Of a stretch of 64,000 nucleotides of DNA, positions 22,201-34,375 are shown piece by piece. Each line of letters starts with the position of its first letter. The first letter of the stretch is position 1. Source of the stretch: Homarus americanus (lineage: Eukaryota; Arthropoda; Malacostraca; Decapoda; Nephropidae); contig NW_024735442.1 of the NCBI RefSeq assembly GCF_018991925.1, forward strand, positions 1 through 64,000. The letters are read 5' to 3'. A program made the translations under genes and the position numbers. Under the pieces are notes generated by a model, which saw nothing but the letters and a program-made list of their open reading frames with translations, ran no database searches and was not told the origin of the DNA.

Positions 22201-23060
22201 ATCTAGAAAACCATACACTCAGCTGGTGTAGTGTACACTATACCAACGACACGTACTTTGAACCTGTTTCTTGTCTGCCGTGTGTGTCGCTGAAGGCCCC
22301 CAGGAGAGTTGAGTGCTACTACTGTATGTGGACACCTACAACAAAATTCATTCTAGTCAGTATGTTCGTCCAAAACACCCAGCTGTTTCTACTATTTTCT
22401 CTATTTTTTTTAAGTATATTGCAGGATCAAAGATCAAATATTCTGGCTGTTGCGAGGCATACTGCATTAACTTGTAAAGTTGCAGTTTATCTCTTATCTC
22501 TCTCATCTCTCCTTCGGTGATTATCTTCTAGTACTGTTCACATTTCTACTGTATATTATTTTCTGCAAACTTTATCTCTCTGTTTCTGATTCAAATTATC
22601 TAATTCTCATCTTTATTCATCTCCCGCGGTTCATTTTTAACCCTATCTGTGCCTCACATCTCTAGTTTCCCTTTTCTCTTTCTCTTGTGCTTTTGTTTTT
22701 CCTCTCTTTTGTCTCTCTTATCTCCCCTCCATCTTTGTTTCACTTCCCTTTTGTCTTTGTTTCATTATATTATTCCATCCGTTCCGTCTCTTTCTCTCTC
22801 TCTCTCATTAGATTATAATGTTTTTGTTTCCTATTCTAATTCATTCCACAGCATCACCGTCCTCCTCCCCCTCTTCCACCTCCTTCCTACCTCCACAGTA
22901 TCATTATTCCTCCTCCCATCCTCCATGCATAGAATCCTCCTCCCTTCCTCCATCCTACCTGCATAGAATCACCCACCCTCCCTCCTTCCCACCTGCATAA
23001 CAGTACCCCTGCCTTCCCTTTCCTCTGCCCGCCTTGCATCTACTTCCCTCCCCTTCCCTT
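22201..23060. other. Pyrimidine-rich intergenic tract
   Basis: From about 22490 the plus strand is strongly C/T-rich, with (TC)n near 22793-22805 and loosely repeated CATCCTCCTCCC segments. The frames here are low-complexity S/L/P/F strings, not genes. Confidence 0.6.
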
Positions 23061-23061
23061 A

Positions 23062-23760
23062 ACAACATCAACCTAGAGAAGTCGACTTGTGAAAGAGACT
23101 TAGGGGTACTTGTAAGCCCGGACCTACGGCCTTGAAAACAGTGCGTTAATGTTCGAAATAAGGCAAACAGAGTATTAGGTTTTATACCTAGAAGTGTGAG
23201 TAATAAGAGTGCAGAGGTCTTATTGCAACTATATCTTGCGCTAGTCAGGCCACACCTCGATTATGCGGTTCAGTTCTGTTGCCCTTATTACAGAATGGAT
23301 ATCAATTCACTGGAGCCGGTGCAGCGAAGAATGACGAAAATGATTCCGGGACTTAGAAACCTTCCATATCAAGATAGGTTAAAGAAACTAAACTTGCATT
23401 CCCCAGAAAGACGAAGAGTGCGGGGAGATATGATAGACGTATTTAAGTGGGCGAAAGGAATCAATAGAGGGGATATAGGTAAAGCTCTTACAATATCCGA
23501 GCAGGATAGGACTCGTAGCAACTGATTTAAGTTGGATAAGCTTAGGTTTAGGAGGGAAATAGGAAGGAACTGGTTCACAAATAGGGTGGTGGACGAGTGG
23601 AACAAGCTTAGCAACTTTGTAGTAAGTGCTGGAACGCTGGAAAGTTTCAAAAGGAGACTAGATAGATTCATGGATGATAGAGAGTGGTAGTAACTCTCTA
23701 CAGGAGCTGCCATGTACAGGCCAACCAGCCTATTGCAGACTCTATATTTTCTTATGTTCT
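23062..23760 (+). pseudogene. CR1/Jockey-type LINE 3' end, 5'-truncated
   Basis: Encodes the region after the RT catalytic centre: KSTCERDLGVLVSPDL, then LALVRPHLDYAVQFCCPYY, RRMTKMIPGLRNLP, RRVRGDMIDVFK, and finally RVVDEWNKLS with FKRRLDRFMD near the end (stop at about 23688). The order matches the C-terminus of CR1/L2/Jockey-like non-LTR retrotransposons, which reverse-transcribe at nicked target DNA. Only a TGA at 23521-23523 and one or two frame changes break it, so it is among the younger LINE remnants here. The RT and endonuclease are missing. A 70-base 3' UTR (GCCATGTACAGGCCAACCAG...) ends at TTCTTATGTTC and is followed by C-rich sequence. Confidence 0.82.
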
Positions 23761-23905
23761 CCCTTACCCTACTCCCTCCCCCCTCTTCCTCCCAATCCCG
23801 CTTCTCTCCCCACCCACCAACTCCCCTCCCCTTCCTCACAATACCCTCTTTCCTCCCTACCACCCATCTTCCCCTTCCACCCTCCCACCCAGCACACTCC
23901 CCTGC
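23761..23905 (+). repeat. C/T-rich low-complexity tract
   Basis: Nearly pure pyrimidine on plus, directly after the LINE tail. It gives P/S/L-rich pseudo-frames on plus and G/R/E-rich ones on minus. Confidence 0.85.
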
Positions 23906-23986
23906 CGACGCTCGTGGTTTTCTGTCCAGCACCATTGTTATCTGTAACTTGATAGCGTTGACGATGATAAAAACCTTCCTTCCAGC

Positions 23987-25479
<1,493 letters not shown>

Positions 25480-26890
25480 TTGACCACAGGGGTTAGCTAT
25501 ACAGACCCTTTGTGACTATTCTAATCCCTCTAACTATCACCCCATTGCCCTAACTTCATCCCTCTCTAAGATATTCGAAACTATCTTAAACTCTCATTTT
25601 CTCCCTCACCTGGTCTTTCTCTTGTCGGATCACCAGTATGGCTTTCGCCAGGCGAGATCTACTGGTGATCTGCTCTCCTACTGCACCCAGTGGGAGAGGG
25701 AAACTTTCGTCGTGGCTCTTGACATCTCCAAAGCATTTGGTAAGGTATGGCACAAGTCTTTGCTTTCTAAACTTCCCTCTTATGGTCTATCCCCCACTTT
25801 GTTTTCTAATTTCTAGCTTCCTTGAGAACCGATCTATGGCAGTTGTTGGCGAGGGATCGATATCTCGCTCTTTCTCTACCACAGGGTTCTGTTCTTTTAC
25901 GCACTCTCTTCCTTCTTTTTATCAATGACTTACTTCACACTACTACTAATTCTATCCATTCTTACACTGATGATTCTTACTCTTCACTCTTATCATTTTT
26001 CCCTTCCCCCTAATTCTCAAACTAGATCTGTTTCTAGACCTGATATCGTTTCATCTATCAATACGGATGTGTGCAGCATCTCCGAATGGGGAGATAGAAA
26101 TTTGGTTAAATTCAATAGTAATAAAACACAGTATTTACCAATTACACTTTCCAAAATAGAAGATCTCCACAAATCACATTACAGGACGCAATCATTCTGG
26201 CAAATTCTAAAATAGATGTCCTGGAAGCCACACATCCGAAAGCTGGGAATGCTGCACAGATCCGTAGCCACTTCACTCCTCAACAGTTGCTTTAGGTTTA
26301 TAAAGGATTCGTTCGTCCTAACTTGGAGTACTGGAATTAAAGGCATTTCGCCTTATTAATTCTCCTCCTTTAGTCAATAATCTCTCTTCCCTTTCTCTTC
26401 GCCGCAATGTTGTTTCGCTCTCTCTCTTTTACAGATAGTTTAACGGGCAATGTTCGGTGGATTTGGCATCCGGTGTACCGCTGGCAAGGCAATGGAGTCG
26501 TAACACTCGTCTTGCTCGCGGTGCCCACCGTTTCTGTGTGGATGTCGGTCACCCTAGAAAAACCCGTTACAGTAAATCCTTCTTCCCCCACACAGCTAAA
26601 CTGTAGAATGCTCTGCCTTCTTTTGTGTTTTCATGCTCTTACAATCTGTCTCGCTTTAAAAAGCTGGTTTCCTGCCATCCTTGTGGTGTAGATAGTCTTT
26701 TTCTCTTGTATTTTAAATTACTGTTTACTCTTATTTTTTCGTCCCCCCAGGCACCGTTATGGTTCGATGACCTGTGCCCGGGTGGGAGATTCCCCGTGAA
26801 AAAAAAAGTCCTTTTGCGCTACTGCTCACAGGATGAGTATGGGGTGCACAATAAACTAACCTCTGTCAGTGGCAAAATTAAATAGAAATA
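25480..26890 (+). pseudogene. Jockey-like LINE with reverse transcriptase, decayed
   Basis: From about 25520 the reading gives NPSNYHPIALTSSLSK, then LLSDHQYGFRQARSTGDLLS (25615-25670) and VALDISKAFGKVWHKSLLSK (25710-25775), the N-terminal and A-motif blocks of a Jockey-type RT. Motif C, normally YADD, reads YTDD (about 25961-25972). Later blocks include ISEWGDRNLVKFNSNKTQYL and a C-terminal region (about 26400-26670, including KLxNALPSFVF). An early stop at 25814 and several frame changes and internal losses make it dead. The element ends with a 3' UTR containing GGGTGCACAATAAACTA (26837-26853). No endonuclease domain is present in the retained part. Confidence 0.8.
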
Positions 26891-26930
26891 AAATTATGAC
26901 CCATTGTAGATAAAGCGTGGACAGCATTCT

Positions 26931-26932
<2 letters not shown>

Positions 26933-26969
<37 letters not shown>
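26933..26969. repeat. (CA)n microsatellite
   Basis: Eighteen CA dinucleotides. Confidence 0.97.
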
Positions 26970-26973
<4 letters not shown>

Positions 26974-28764
26974 CTATATCTCTAGTTTTCTGGTGTGTTA
27001 CTGTAGGAGTCCCAGAACAGAGATGTATATTTCAGGTGCACTCTGATGTAAGTACTGTATTGCTTAAGGACATGACCTGTATATGATGATGATGAGCAAT
27101 GTTGTAGATGCCTCGATACCTACAAGATCTGCAAGTGTTGAGTTGCTACATGGTTAGCACGGGTGAGTTTATGAGTGTTCAGGCAGCGGAACGCAACTCC
27201 ACACTACTGATGTTTCTGGATCATGTTTACAGATCCTGAATCTTTGTGTCAAGAGTTTGTAACATCAATGTGGCCTTTGGCAGTAGTAAAATAATTTACA
27301 AATTCTGTGAAATAGACGCATGTTTGGATGGCAAGTGTACGTGTGCGAGGACGGGTGTGTTAGGACGTGTCGTGTTTACAATGCATTAATGTCACAATAC
27401 TGTTTACAGTCTCACCGATTTAGCGTGTGGGGAAACCACCGTCACAAGTTTTATATTTTCATTAGTTTCTTCCGTTTGATTGTTTCACTTGTCTCCCAAG
27501 AGATATGAAGGAGCTTAACAGCGAGAACGTGCAGTATCTCTCCCCCAAACAATGACCATTATCCCTGCCAAGTATATTGCTGTTAATAGGATTTACGCAC
27601 AGCTGAGCCGTATTATAAACATGCAAGATTTCTATTAATGGTGGGCTCAGTGAGCCGTCAAGTGCTGGGCCAGACTGAGCACGGTGTAGTAGTGACCATC
27701 ATTGTTCCTCTTAGGTATCAGGCGACTCTAATTTTTTCTGACACAGATATCCAAATAAACTTGGTGAAATATTTGATTATATAATACAAATCGGCAATAT
27801 GGGTGACTGATGTCTTATATTTGTTACTGAAATCACCAAAACAGTTTTGTCCTATTTATTGATATAAGATTGAACCCATTTAGCGATGTATTTTGGTGCT
27901 TATGCAATACCTGCGTTTTGAACTTTCACAAGAAGTTTACCTAAAGAGCTGTATAAACAATTGCTATGTGCTTTTCGACCAGATATTCGAGGCCATGATG
28001 ATAAATTGTTCTGTCTTGGTGAAATGTCTTTATTTTTCAGTTTGTTCCCTAAGAAACACGACTCATGATATTAATAACCAGATACTCGACAGCCATCGAG
28101 TTAAGGATAAATTATTTCGTGTGGCGTGGTTAATTTATTTTATAATTAATACTGGTGGTTTTCTTGGTGGAAAAACTCAGCTGTGATGGAGGTTACGACA
28201 GGTTGAGAGCATCTTCCCACCCCTCATAAAGGTTCACCTGCAGTTCCAGAGGGTGCGTTCCTGCCCTATTTACCACACGATTGTTTTCCTTGAATTAAGA
28301 GAGATTGGTTCGTCACCATGGACACAAAACCAGCGCTGGTGGGTTCACTCATAACAATAATACCTCCAGAGACGACTGACACTCGACTGACACTTGGTTG
28401 ACACTCATAGAACAGTTGGGCATTGCTCAGGTTACCACAGTTTGTTTCTGGGAAAGTCCAGGCGAATTTAATCTTATTAAGTGCTGTGTGGGATGGTGTT
28501 GTCTCTTGTCATCACGAGGAGGGTGAACAGTGGGTCAGGTGGAGGAGATTTTTGTTAAAAGGAGGGTTTTGTGGCCCTCACAACACCGCGTCACCGGATC
28601 ACAATGGAGAGAGAGGGAGTTAAGCCTTCACTTGGGTAAGACAGCAGGCACCAGTGTTTACTTCCCTCACAAGGGCGATGGTGATATTTCTCACCCAGAT
28701 TAAGTAGCATCACGGAGAGGACATATTTATTTTTTATGCTGCTTAGAATTACATATTAACACAG
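26970..28764. other. Intergenic sequence, nothing recognised
   Basis: Frames at 27320-27508, 27893-28186 and 28423-28623 show no family similarity or codon features that I can support. No repeats of note. Confidence 0.5.
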
Positions 28765-29554
28765 TGTCATGGGTTGCGTTGGGCCTCCCGCACAACCCAT
28801 CCCAAATGTTTGTTTACGGTAGAGATAAGGCACCCGGCCAGCCATAACTGGGACATGTAGGGGGGGGGGGGCAGGCCAGTGAGACAGTGGTGTACTGTTC
28901 ATCACTTCACGCCTCAAAAAAAGCAAATTTAGCCAGTGGGCTTTAGACCTTGGGTTAGGGAAGAACCTCCTGCTCCGCGGACTTAAGATTAGGGGTCATA
29001 CAGTCCTACCAGTGCTACGGGTCTGTGTGTGCAAATCCCCGAGATTTTTGTTAAGTCCAGCGACAAGTTAACACATCCTGTAAAGGAAGTGATCAATGGT
29101 GAGGGCCTGTTTGCTACAAGAGCACTCCAGGCTGGCCTAATAGATCTAAACGATTAATTCACCAGGTTGACAAACTCTCCCTTATAACTTACGGTACTGT
29201 GGCGTGAATGTGAGTGACTGACCTATCCATGCAAATTATAAGTCCAGTGTATGGAATTGTGCCAAATAAACGTAAGTGCAATCATCTGCCCGTATCTGTG
29301 ATCCCTCTATTATCATTATTACCAAGGGTAATGACTCATTGGTTATGACAAGGTATAACCAATAACTTAGATGGATGTTGGAAGTTAGTGGAATTCACTA
29401 AATCATCATTTATCAAGTACATAACGCATTGAGTGCCGGAAGCAGAGCAAAATTCTACGTAGTGATACACCATAATCTCTTGGGTGAGTAACCAGTGTGA
29501 AGGTATCCGAGTTCTACGGTAAGAAAGCCACTTTCCTGCACTTAAAACGTAACA
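28765..29554 (+). mobile_element. Probable 5' LTR of the 29-32 kb Gypsy element (about 790 bp)
   Basis: Starts TGTCATGGG and ends AACGTAACA, giving TG...CA termini, two bases before the primer-binding site. An AATAAA polyadenylation signal is at about 29265. A G-run at 28860-28871 and an inverted motif near the start (GGGTTG...CAACCC) are visible. The boundaries are inferred from the primer site and termini, because no 3' LTR is present for comparison. LTRs supply the promoter and polyadenylation site. Confidence 0.55.
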
Positions 29555-29556
29555 AT

Positions 29557-29574
29557 TGGCGCCCGAACAGGGAC
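29557..29574 (+). promoter_or_regulatory. Primer-binding site complementary to tRNA-Lys (lys3 type)
   Basis: TGGCGCCCGAACAGGGAC is the complement of the last 18 bases of the tRNA-Lys type best known as the primer of lentiviruses. It lies two bases inside the LTR end, where minus-strand synthesis starts. Confidence 0.88.
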
Positions 29575-29619
29575 GCAGACCGTGGATGATTGCACAATTG
29601 TATCGCCCACACCTACACC

Positions 29620-30768
29620 ATGTCAGCTCGTGCAGCGGCTTTTGAGGAAGCACGTGCCCTCGGGCTGGAGGGGGCTGAGGCGGTTGCATACATGGAGAAG
29701 GCTGAGGAGAGAGAAGACAAGCGACGCGAGCACGAAGAACTCTTAGCCCAGCTAGACTTTCAGAAGGAAGAAAAGAAGCTGGAACGTGAAGAGAGACAAA
29801 GGGAACGGGCGTTCCAACTGGCCTTAGCGGAAATGAACCAAAATTCTCCCACTCAAAACGTCACTTATAGGAAATTTCCCCAGATGCCCACCTTTAAGGA
29901 GGGCGAATCCATGGAAATGTACATTTCCCGGTTTGAGCATCTCGCAGAAGCCTACGAGCTTGATGACAGCATTAAGGAATTTGAGTTCCTGAGCCTATTT
30001 GATGGGAAGGCTTTAGGGATTCTTCGACGACTAGAGCGTCCTGAAAATAAATTCCCTGACATGAAGTCTGCACTGCTGCGGGCATATGGGCTGACTACTG
30101 AGCAGGCCAGGCATCAGTTCAACAGGGCAATGTTGGAAGAAAATGAACCGGTTGCACAGTTCCGGGATCGTTTAAGGGACTATGTGGCTCAGTGGATGAG
30201 TAACGATGAAACCCCCAAGTCCATGGAAGGGGTTATAGACTTAATGGTGCGCACGCAGTTAGAAAGGTCTTGTCCCCCTGAACTTGTGGCTCAAATCAGG
30301 GCTAATGGAGTTAAGACGTCGAAGGAAATGGCAAGCAAATCAGACGCTCATTTCAGCGCTTTCGGGTACCACACTCGGAGGCGGTGGTCGAACAGGGAGT
30401 CGGCAGGTAACCAACAAAGTCAACAACCTCTACAGAAACAGCCACCGAACCCACCCAGGCAACAAGGAAATAACCAGCAACCACAACCGCAAAGACAGCA
30501 ACAGAAACAGCACCAAGGCCCCCCGAAGTATCAGGACAGTTGGCGCCAGACCAACAATCCACGATGGAACCGGCGGCAGGAAGCCGCCGTGGCTCAATTC
30601 GTAAGCCAAGGTGCCAGCAATAATAATCCACAAAGAGACCAGCAGCAGGAAGCCTCCGGTGTTCAAACTGTGGGCGAGGAGTGGCCTGACCTTCCAGCAG
30701 GGCCGATCGTCATGCAACCTGAAGCAGGGGCTCATACCGAATCATGTCTACCCCAACACCCCTACTGA
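29620..30768 (+). CDS. gag: Gag polyprotein of a Gypsy-family (Gmr1-like) LTR retrotransposon, 382 residues
   Basis: The ATG at 29620 is chosen because it opens the frame just after the leader; an upstream ATG at 29590 is less well placed. A charged Glu/Lys/Arg-rich helical segment (about residues 20-75) probably forms a coiled coil. A Retrotrans_gag/SCAN-like capsid domain follows, about residues 85-235 (KFPQMPTFKEGESMEMYISR at its start, PELVAQIRANGV at its end). The C-terminal 120 residues are rich in Gln, Asn and Pro with basic patches, as in nucleocapsid regions, but show no CCHC zinc knuckle. Gag assembles the particle that packages the RNA. The frame is unbroken to a TGA (30766-30768) that is followed in the same frame by protease. 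Codon use and lack of breaks suggest a young copy. Confidence 0.85.
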   Translation: MSARAAAFEEARALGLEGAEAVAYMEKAEEREDKRREHEELLAQLDFQKEEKKLEREERQRERAFQLALAEMNQNSPTQNVTYRKFPQMPTFKEGESMEMYISRFEHLAEAYELDDSIKEFEFLSLFDGKALGILRRLERPENKFPDMKSALLRAYGLTTEQARHQFNRAMLEENEPVAQFRDRLRDYVAQWMSNDETPKSMEGVIDLMVRTQLERSCPPELVAQIRANGVKTSKEMASKSDAHFSAFGYHTRRRWSNRESAGNQQSQQPLQKQPPNPPRQQGNNQQPQPQRQQQKQHQGPPKYQDSWRQTNNPRWNRRQEAAVAQFVSQGASNNNPQRDQQQEASGVQTVGEEWPDLPAGPIVMQPEAGAHTESCLPQHPY

Positions 30769-31687
30769 CTAACTGCCGCCTCCAACCTCTCCTCGAGGGG
30801 TCACCCCACATTTCTTGTTAAACCTGGGTACGTTGGAGGAGTTCCAGCGACTGTCATGCGAGATAGTGGGGCATCGGGCTGTATTGTCAGGAATGAATTG
30901 GTGGGGCAACATCAATACACCGGAGCACAAGTAAGTGTTAAATTAGCCAATAGTTACATTCAAACGGTTCCAGTGGCCAAGATTGAGGTGGACACCCCCT
31001 TCTTCTCAGGTTGGGTCACTGCAGCAGTCATGAGGGAACCTATACACGATCTCATCATTGGGAATTTCAAGGGAGCAAGAAACAGTTGTGCAGTGGATGC
31101 TGCAACCCAAACTGATGCTGCCGCCTTGACCCAAGTTAATGCTGCTGCAGTCACTCGGGGTATGGCCCAAATAAAACCTCGAGTCACCCCATTGGCTATT
31201 GGCACATCGTCTGATCTCATAAATAGTCAGGATGTCGTCCAAGAGCAAGAGGATGACAGCACGCTCACTTCGGTATACAAGAGTTTGATGGTTGGGACCA
31301 TCAAGGAGACATTTGGGAATCGAACGAGGTTCGTAATGAAGAGGAACCGTCTCTACCGAACCACTGTGACGTCTCTGGGTGAAACACGACTGCAGTTCGT
31401 GGGTCCTTCCAAGTACCGCCTGGCTGTGTTCAAGCTAGGTCATTGCACTGCTCTTGGCGGTCATATGGGTAAAAAGAAGACCTTTGACCGTATCAGTGCA
31501 GCGTTCTTCTGGCCAAGGATGGGCCAGGAGATCACCAGGCTAGTCCGCTCTTGTGATGTGTGCCAGAAAACCAGTGATCGAGGGCGAGTTCCGCCTGCAC
31601 CACTACGGCCCCTCCCACTGATCTCTGAACCCTTTGAGAGGGTGGCGGTGGACATTGTAGGGCCGATAAACCCAAGGGGCAAAGTAT
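30769..31687 (+). CDS. pol: Pol N-terminal part: aspartic protease and integrase HHCC domain, same frame as gag
   Basis: Begins directly after the gag TGA in the same frame. The protease active site is DSG (30862-30870, RDSGASGCIV). About 380 bases later an integrase zinc-binding domain follows: H at 31441 and a second H about 21 bases on, then the CDVC pair at about 31552-31564. The first catalytic Asp of integrase is at 31651-31653 (VDIVG). No reverse transcriptase lies between protease and integrase, as in Gmr1-type Gypsy elements. Near 31674-31687 the frame must shift by one base to continue, so this copy needs a frameshift to make full integrase. Protease cuts the polyprotein and integrase inserts the DNA copy. 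Confidence 0.85.
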
Positions 31688-32245
31688 ATTCTCACCTTGG
31701 TGGACTTTAGCACGAGGTGGCCCGAGGCTGTGCCCTTGAGGAACATTGAGGCCACGACTGTTGCAGAAGCCATGTTGGAAATCTTCTGTCGGGTTGGTAT
31801 TCCCAAACAAGTCCTCAGTGACAGGGGGACCCAGTTTACTTCTGCCATGATGGAGGAGTTGATGCGGTTGTTATCGGTAAAGGGGCTAAAGACAACACCC
31901 TATCACCCGATGTGCAACGAACTCTGTGAGAGGTTTAATGGGACGCTGAAGAAAATGCTCAGGAGGATGGCAGCCGAACAACCTAAGGAGTGGCCGCGCT
32001 ACATTGCCCCACTTCTGTTCGCGTACCGGGAGGTGCCACAGAGCTCACTCAAGGTGTCTCCCTTCGAGCTTATGTACGGCAGGTCCGTCCGGGGACCACT
32101 ACAGGTTCTTCGGGAACTGTGGGATGATGAGGAATCAGATCCGGAAGTCAAGACCACTTATACATATGTCATTGACTTAGCTGATCGTCTCCAAGAAACC
32201 TGTCAACTGGCAAAGCAAGAGCTGATAAAGGCTCAAGAGGTTATA
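31682..32245 (+). pseudogene. pol: Integrase catalytic core and C-terminal start, frame +1, 3'-truncated
   Basis: Continues the integrase in the next frame: YILTLVDFSTRWPEA, then the second catalytic Asp (31820-31822, SDRGTQFT) and the catalytic Glu (31928-31930, ERFNG), 35 residues apart as required for the DD35E triad. Further downstream LLFAYREVPQ and FELMYGR are conserved core blocks. After about 32245 the sequence changes abruptly to unrelated DNA before the expected C-terminal domain, RT and RNase H. The frame remains open to 32302 by chance. The single frame change is likely a sequencing or post-insertion indel; the 3' truncation is the disabling loss. Confidence 0.85.
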
Positions 32246-32394
32246 TTGTTGCCAAACATTTTCTGTATAATTTACAGAGATTCTGTATATATTTTTACAT
32301 AAAATATCTGTTGAATTAACAGATTGTTGGAAGTTATTGGAAGCTCCAACAACTTGTCCCTGAATACGAATTCGCAACTTTCGATTTACAGCAG
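32246..32394. other. Junction sequence between Gypsy element and SINE
   Basis: AT-rich DNA of unknown origin, possibly the long tail of the minus-strand SINE that follows. Confidence 0.35.
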
Positions 32395-32535
32395 GTACCT
32401 ACTTTGCTGCTAGGTGAACAGGGACCAAGGGAGGCTGGGAAGTGTGTCCAAACAACTTCCACCGGCCCGGGAATCGAACCCGTGACATCTTGCCTGCGAG
32501 CCAAGAGCGGTACCACTCCACGAGCGCCCCCCCCT
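32395..32535 (-). mobile_element. tRNA-derived SINE, minus strand
   Basis: On minus the head has GCGCTCGTGGAGTGGTACC (A-box-like, 32509-32527), then the B box GGTTCGATTCC (32470-32480). The body (CCTGTTCACCTAGCAG and TAGGTACCTGCTG, about 32395-32425) is a block I recall from decapod repeats. RNA polymerase III would transcribe it from the internal promoter. It lies near the truncation point of the Gypsy element. Confidence 0.75.
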
Positions 32536-33994
32536 ATGTTATGATGTGGCTTTTTGAAATAATGTAAACAAACATGTAAAAAATACTGAATTTTCGAACA
32601 GTGTTATAATGAAAACTGAGACTGAGATGAAGATGTACAGTACAACCTTGCTGGCGTTCATAAAGTTCGCCAGGAACATCATTTCCCTTCAGCTTGAGAG
32701 ATAAATAAATTTGGTACCTCAGTTTCCATTCTAAAAAAAAAATCTAATTTAACCCGCAACTCAAATTGACTGTTGGATTCACTGCTCTTGAGCACATACC
32801 TAATACTGAAGTGCATATGCTTGTTTGTTGGAGTCATCTGCTAGCTAGTCATCCTTTTGATAGTCAACTGATTGCTTGAGTCATCTGGTCATTTAAATAT
32901 TCAGATACTTGAGTCATATGCTTGCTTAGGTCAAGTGTGCTTAAGACTTATGCTCACTTAAATGAGTCCACTTGAATCGTCTGTTCACTTAAATTATCCA
33001 TACACTTGAGTGGTCTTCTCACTTACATCGTCTATATTACTCAAACAGTGGCGTGTTAAGTGTGTGCTGCCCCCACCGACACCTGAAACTGTCAGGTCGA
33101 CCTCTGTTACTAAAAACATTCCCTTAAATATCAGTGAAAGCAAAAATAACAATATTCTTTTTTCGGTCATTTTATAAATATGGTAATATCATTCTCTTGT
33201 TTTATTTATTTACATAAATGTTTTTTTAACGTGATTTTTTCATACGTGACACAAACTTTTGTGTGGATTCTGTGGTGTTACAGTTATTAAAACATTTTTT
33301 TATTTTTTTTTACATGCTGGACCCCTCACCTCTCACCCCTCGACAACACGTATATAAAAATAATAATCATATATAGTGTAAAAGTTTATTCGAACTATTT
33401 ATTGTACACTACTGTTTCTAAACCATAAACAGTTATAAGCCGGTAATGAAGGTATTAATAGTAATGATCAATGTTTAAGTTTGGGTCAGCGGGGAGCTTC
33501 TTCACGCGGCTGCAGGTCTCCTACACCTGTACAACTTGGTCAATGCATCCTAGTCTTTGGGAGGCCGAATTATTCCTCAACGCGAAAATTCAGAACTGAA
33601 GAATAAAATCAGTCAGTCAGTGAACATCAAGACTAGAGTAAATGTGTACAGTACCAGAGGGAACAAACCTTAATCTTCACTCACTCTCTGGTCTGTCGTA
33701 ATTATTAGGTTTTGATAAATAGTTTTTGAGCAGGAGTCCTTTCAAAAGGCCGTCTCCATAGCTGATAAAAGATATCAGTGTAACTCTAACGTTTTCCCAG
33801 ACCTGTAAACATACTACAACTACAGTAATACATTCAACCCCCAACCACACTCATGGTGGAGGACCAGCTGATGCAACCTTTGTAAATAATTTAAACTTGT
33901 ACAATGCTCCGAGGTCTGATGTGAATTACAGTTCTAGCGATGTGAAAACAAAGTGAAAAACAGACACGTTACGACTTAGCCACATGCGGATGTA
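32536..33994. other. AT-rich intergenic sequence, nothing recognised
   Basis: A loose repeat of CTTGAGTCATCTG-like segments occurs at about 32870-33030. No gene or family recognised. Confidence 0.5.
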
Positions 33995-34212
33995 GCTAAC
34001 GGGGGAGGAGACCTACGGGGGAGGAGAACCTACGGGGGAGGAGACCTACGCGGGAGGAGACCTACGGGGGAGGAGACCTAGGAGGGGGGAGACCTACGCG
34101 GGAGGAGACCTACGCGGGAGAGAGACCTAGGAGACCTACGGGGGAGGAGACCTACGCGGGAGGAGACCTACGCGGGAGGAGACCTACGGGGGAGGAGACC
34201 TACGGGGGCAGA
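33995..34212 (+). repeat. Minisatellite, about 16-bp unit (GGAGGAGACCTACGCG)
   Basis: About 13 units with variants CGGGGG, CGCGGG and AGGAGGGGG. On its right is a short A-rich (AAAAC)n/(AAAAG)n patch at 34217-34255. Confidence 0.93.
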
Positions 34213-34375
34213 ACTGAAAACAAAACAAAACAAAACAAAGAAAAGAAAAGAAAACACATGGTATTATAATATCTAACCAGCAACTTCGTTCTTAACAAAT
34301 TCGTCTTCGAGAGATCACAATGATAAAATAATTTCTTTAAGAACATCGATATCATCAATGTTGTCGTTGGACTTA

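Noticed and set aside
32460..32527. tRNA gene
   Set aside because: A tRNA-like head with A and B boxes but a long SINE body and imperfect stems; treated as a SINE.
33050..33120. Possible hAT terminus CAGTGGCGTG
   Set aside because: No matching inverted terminus or target duplication could be found.
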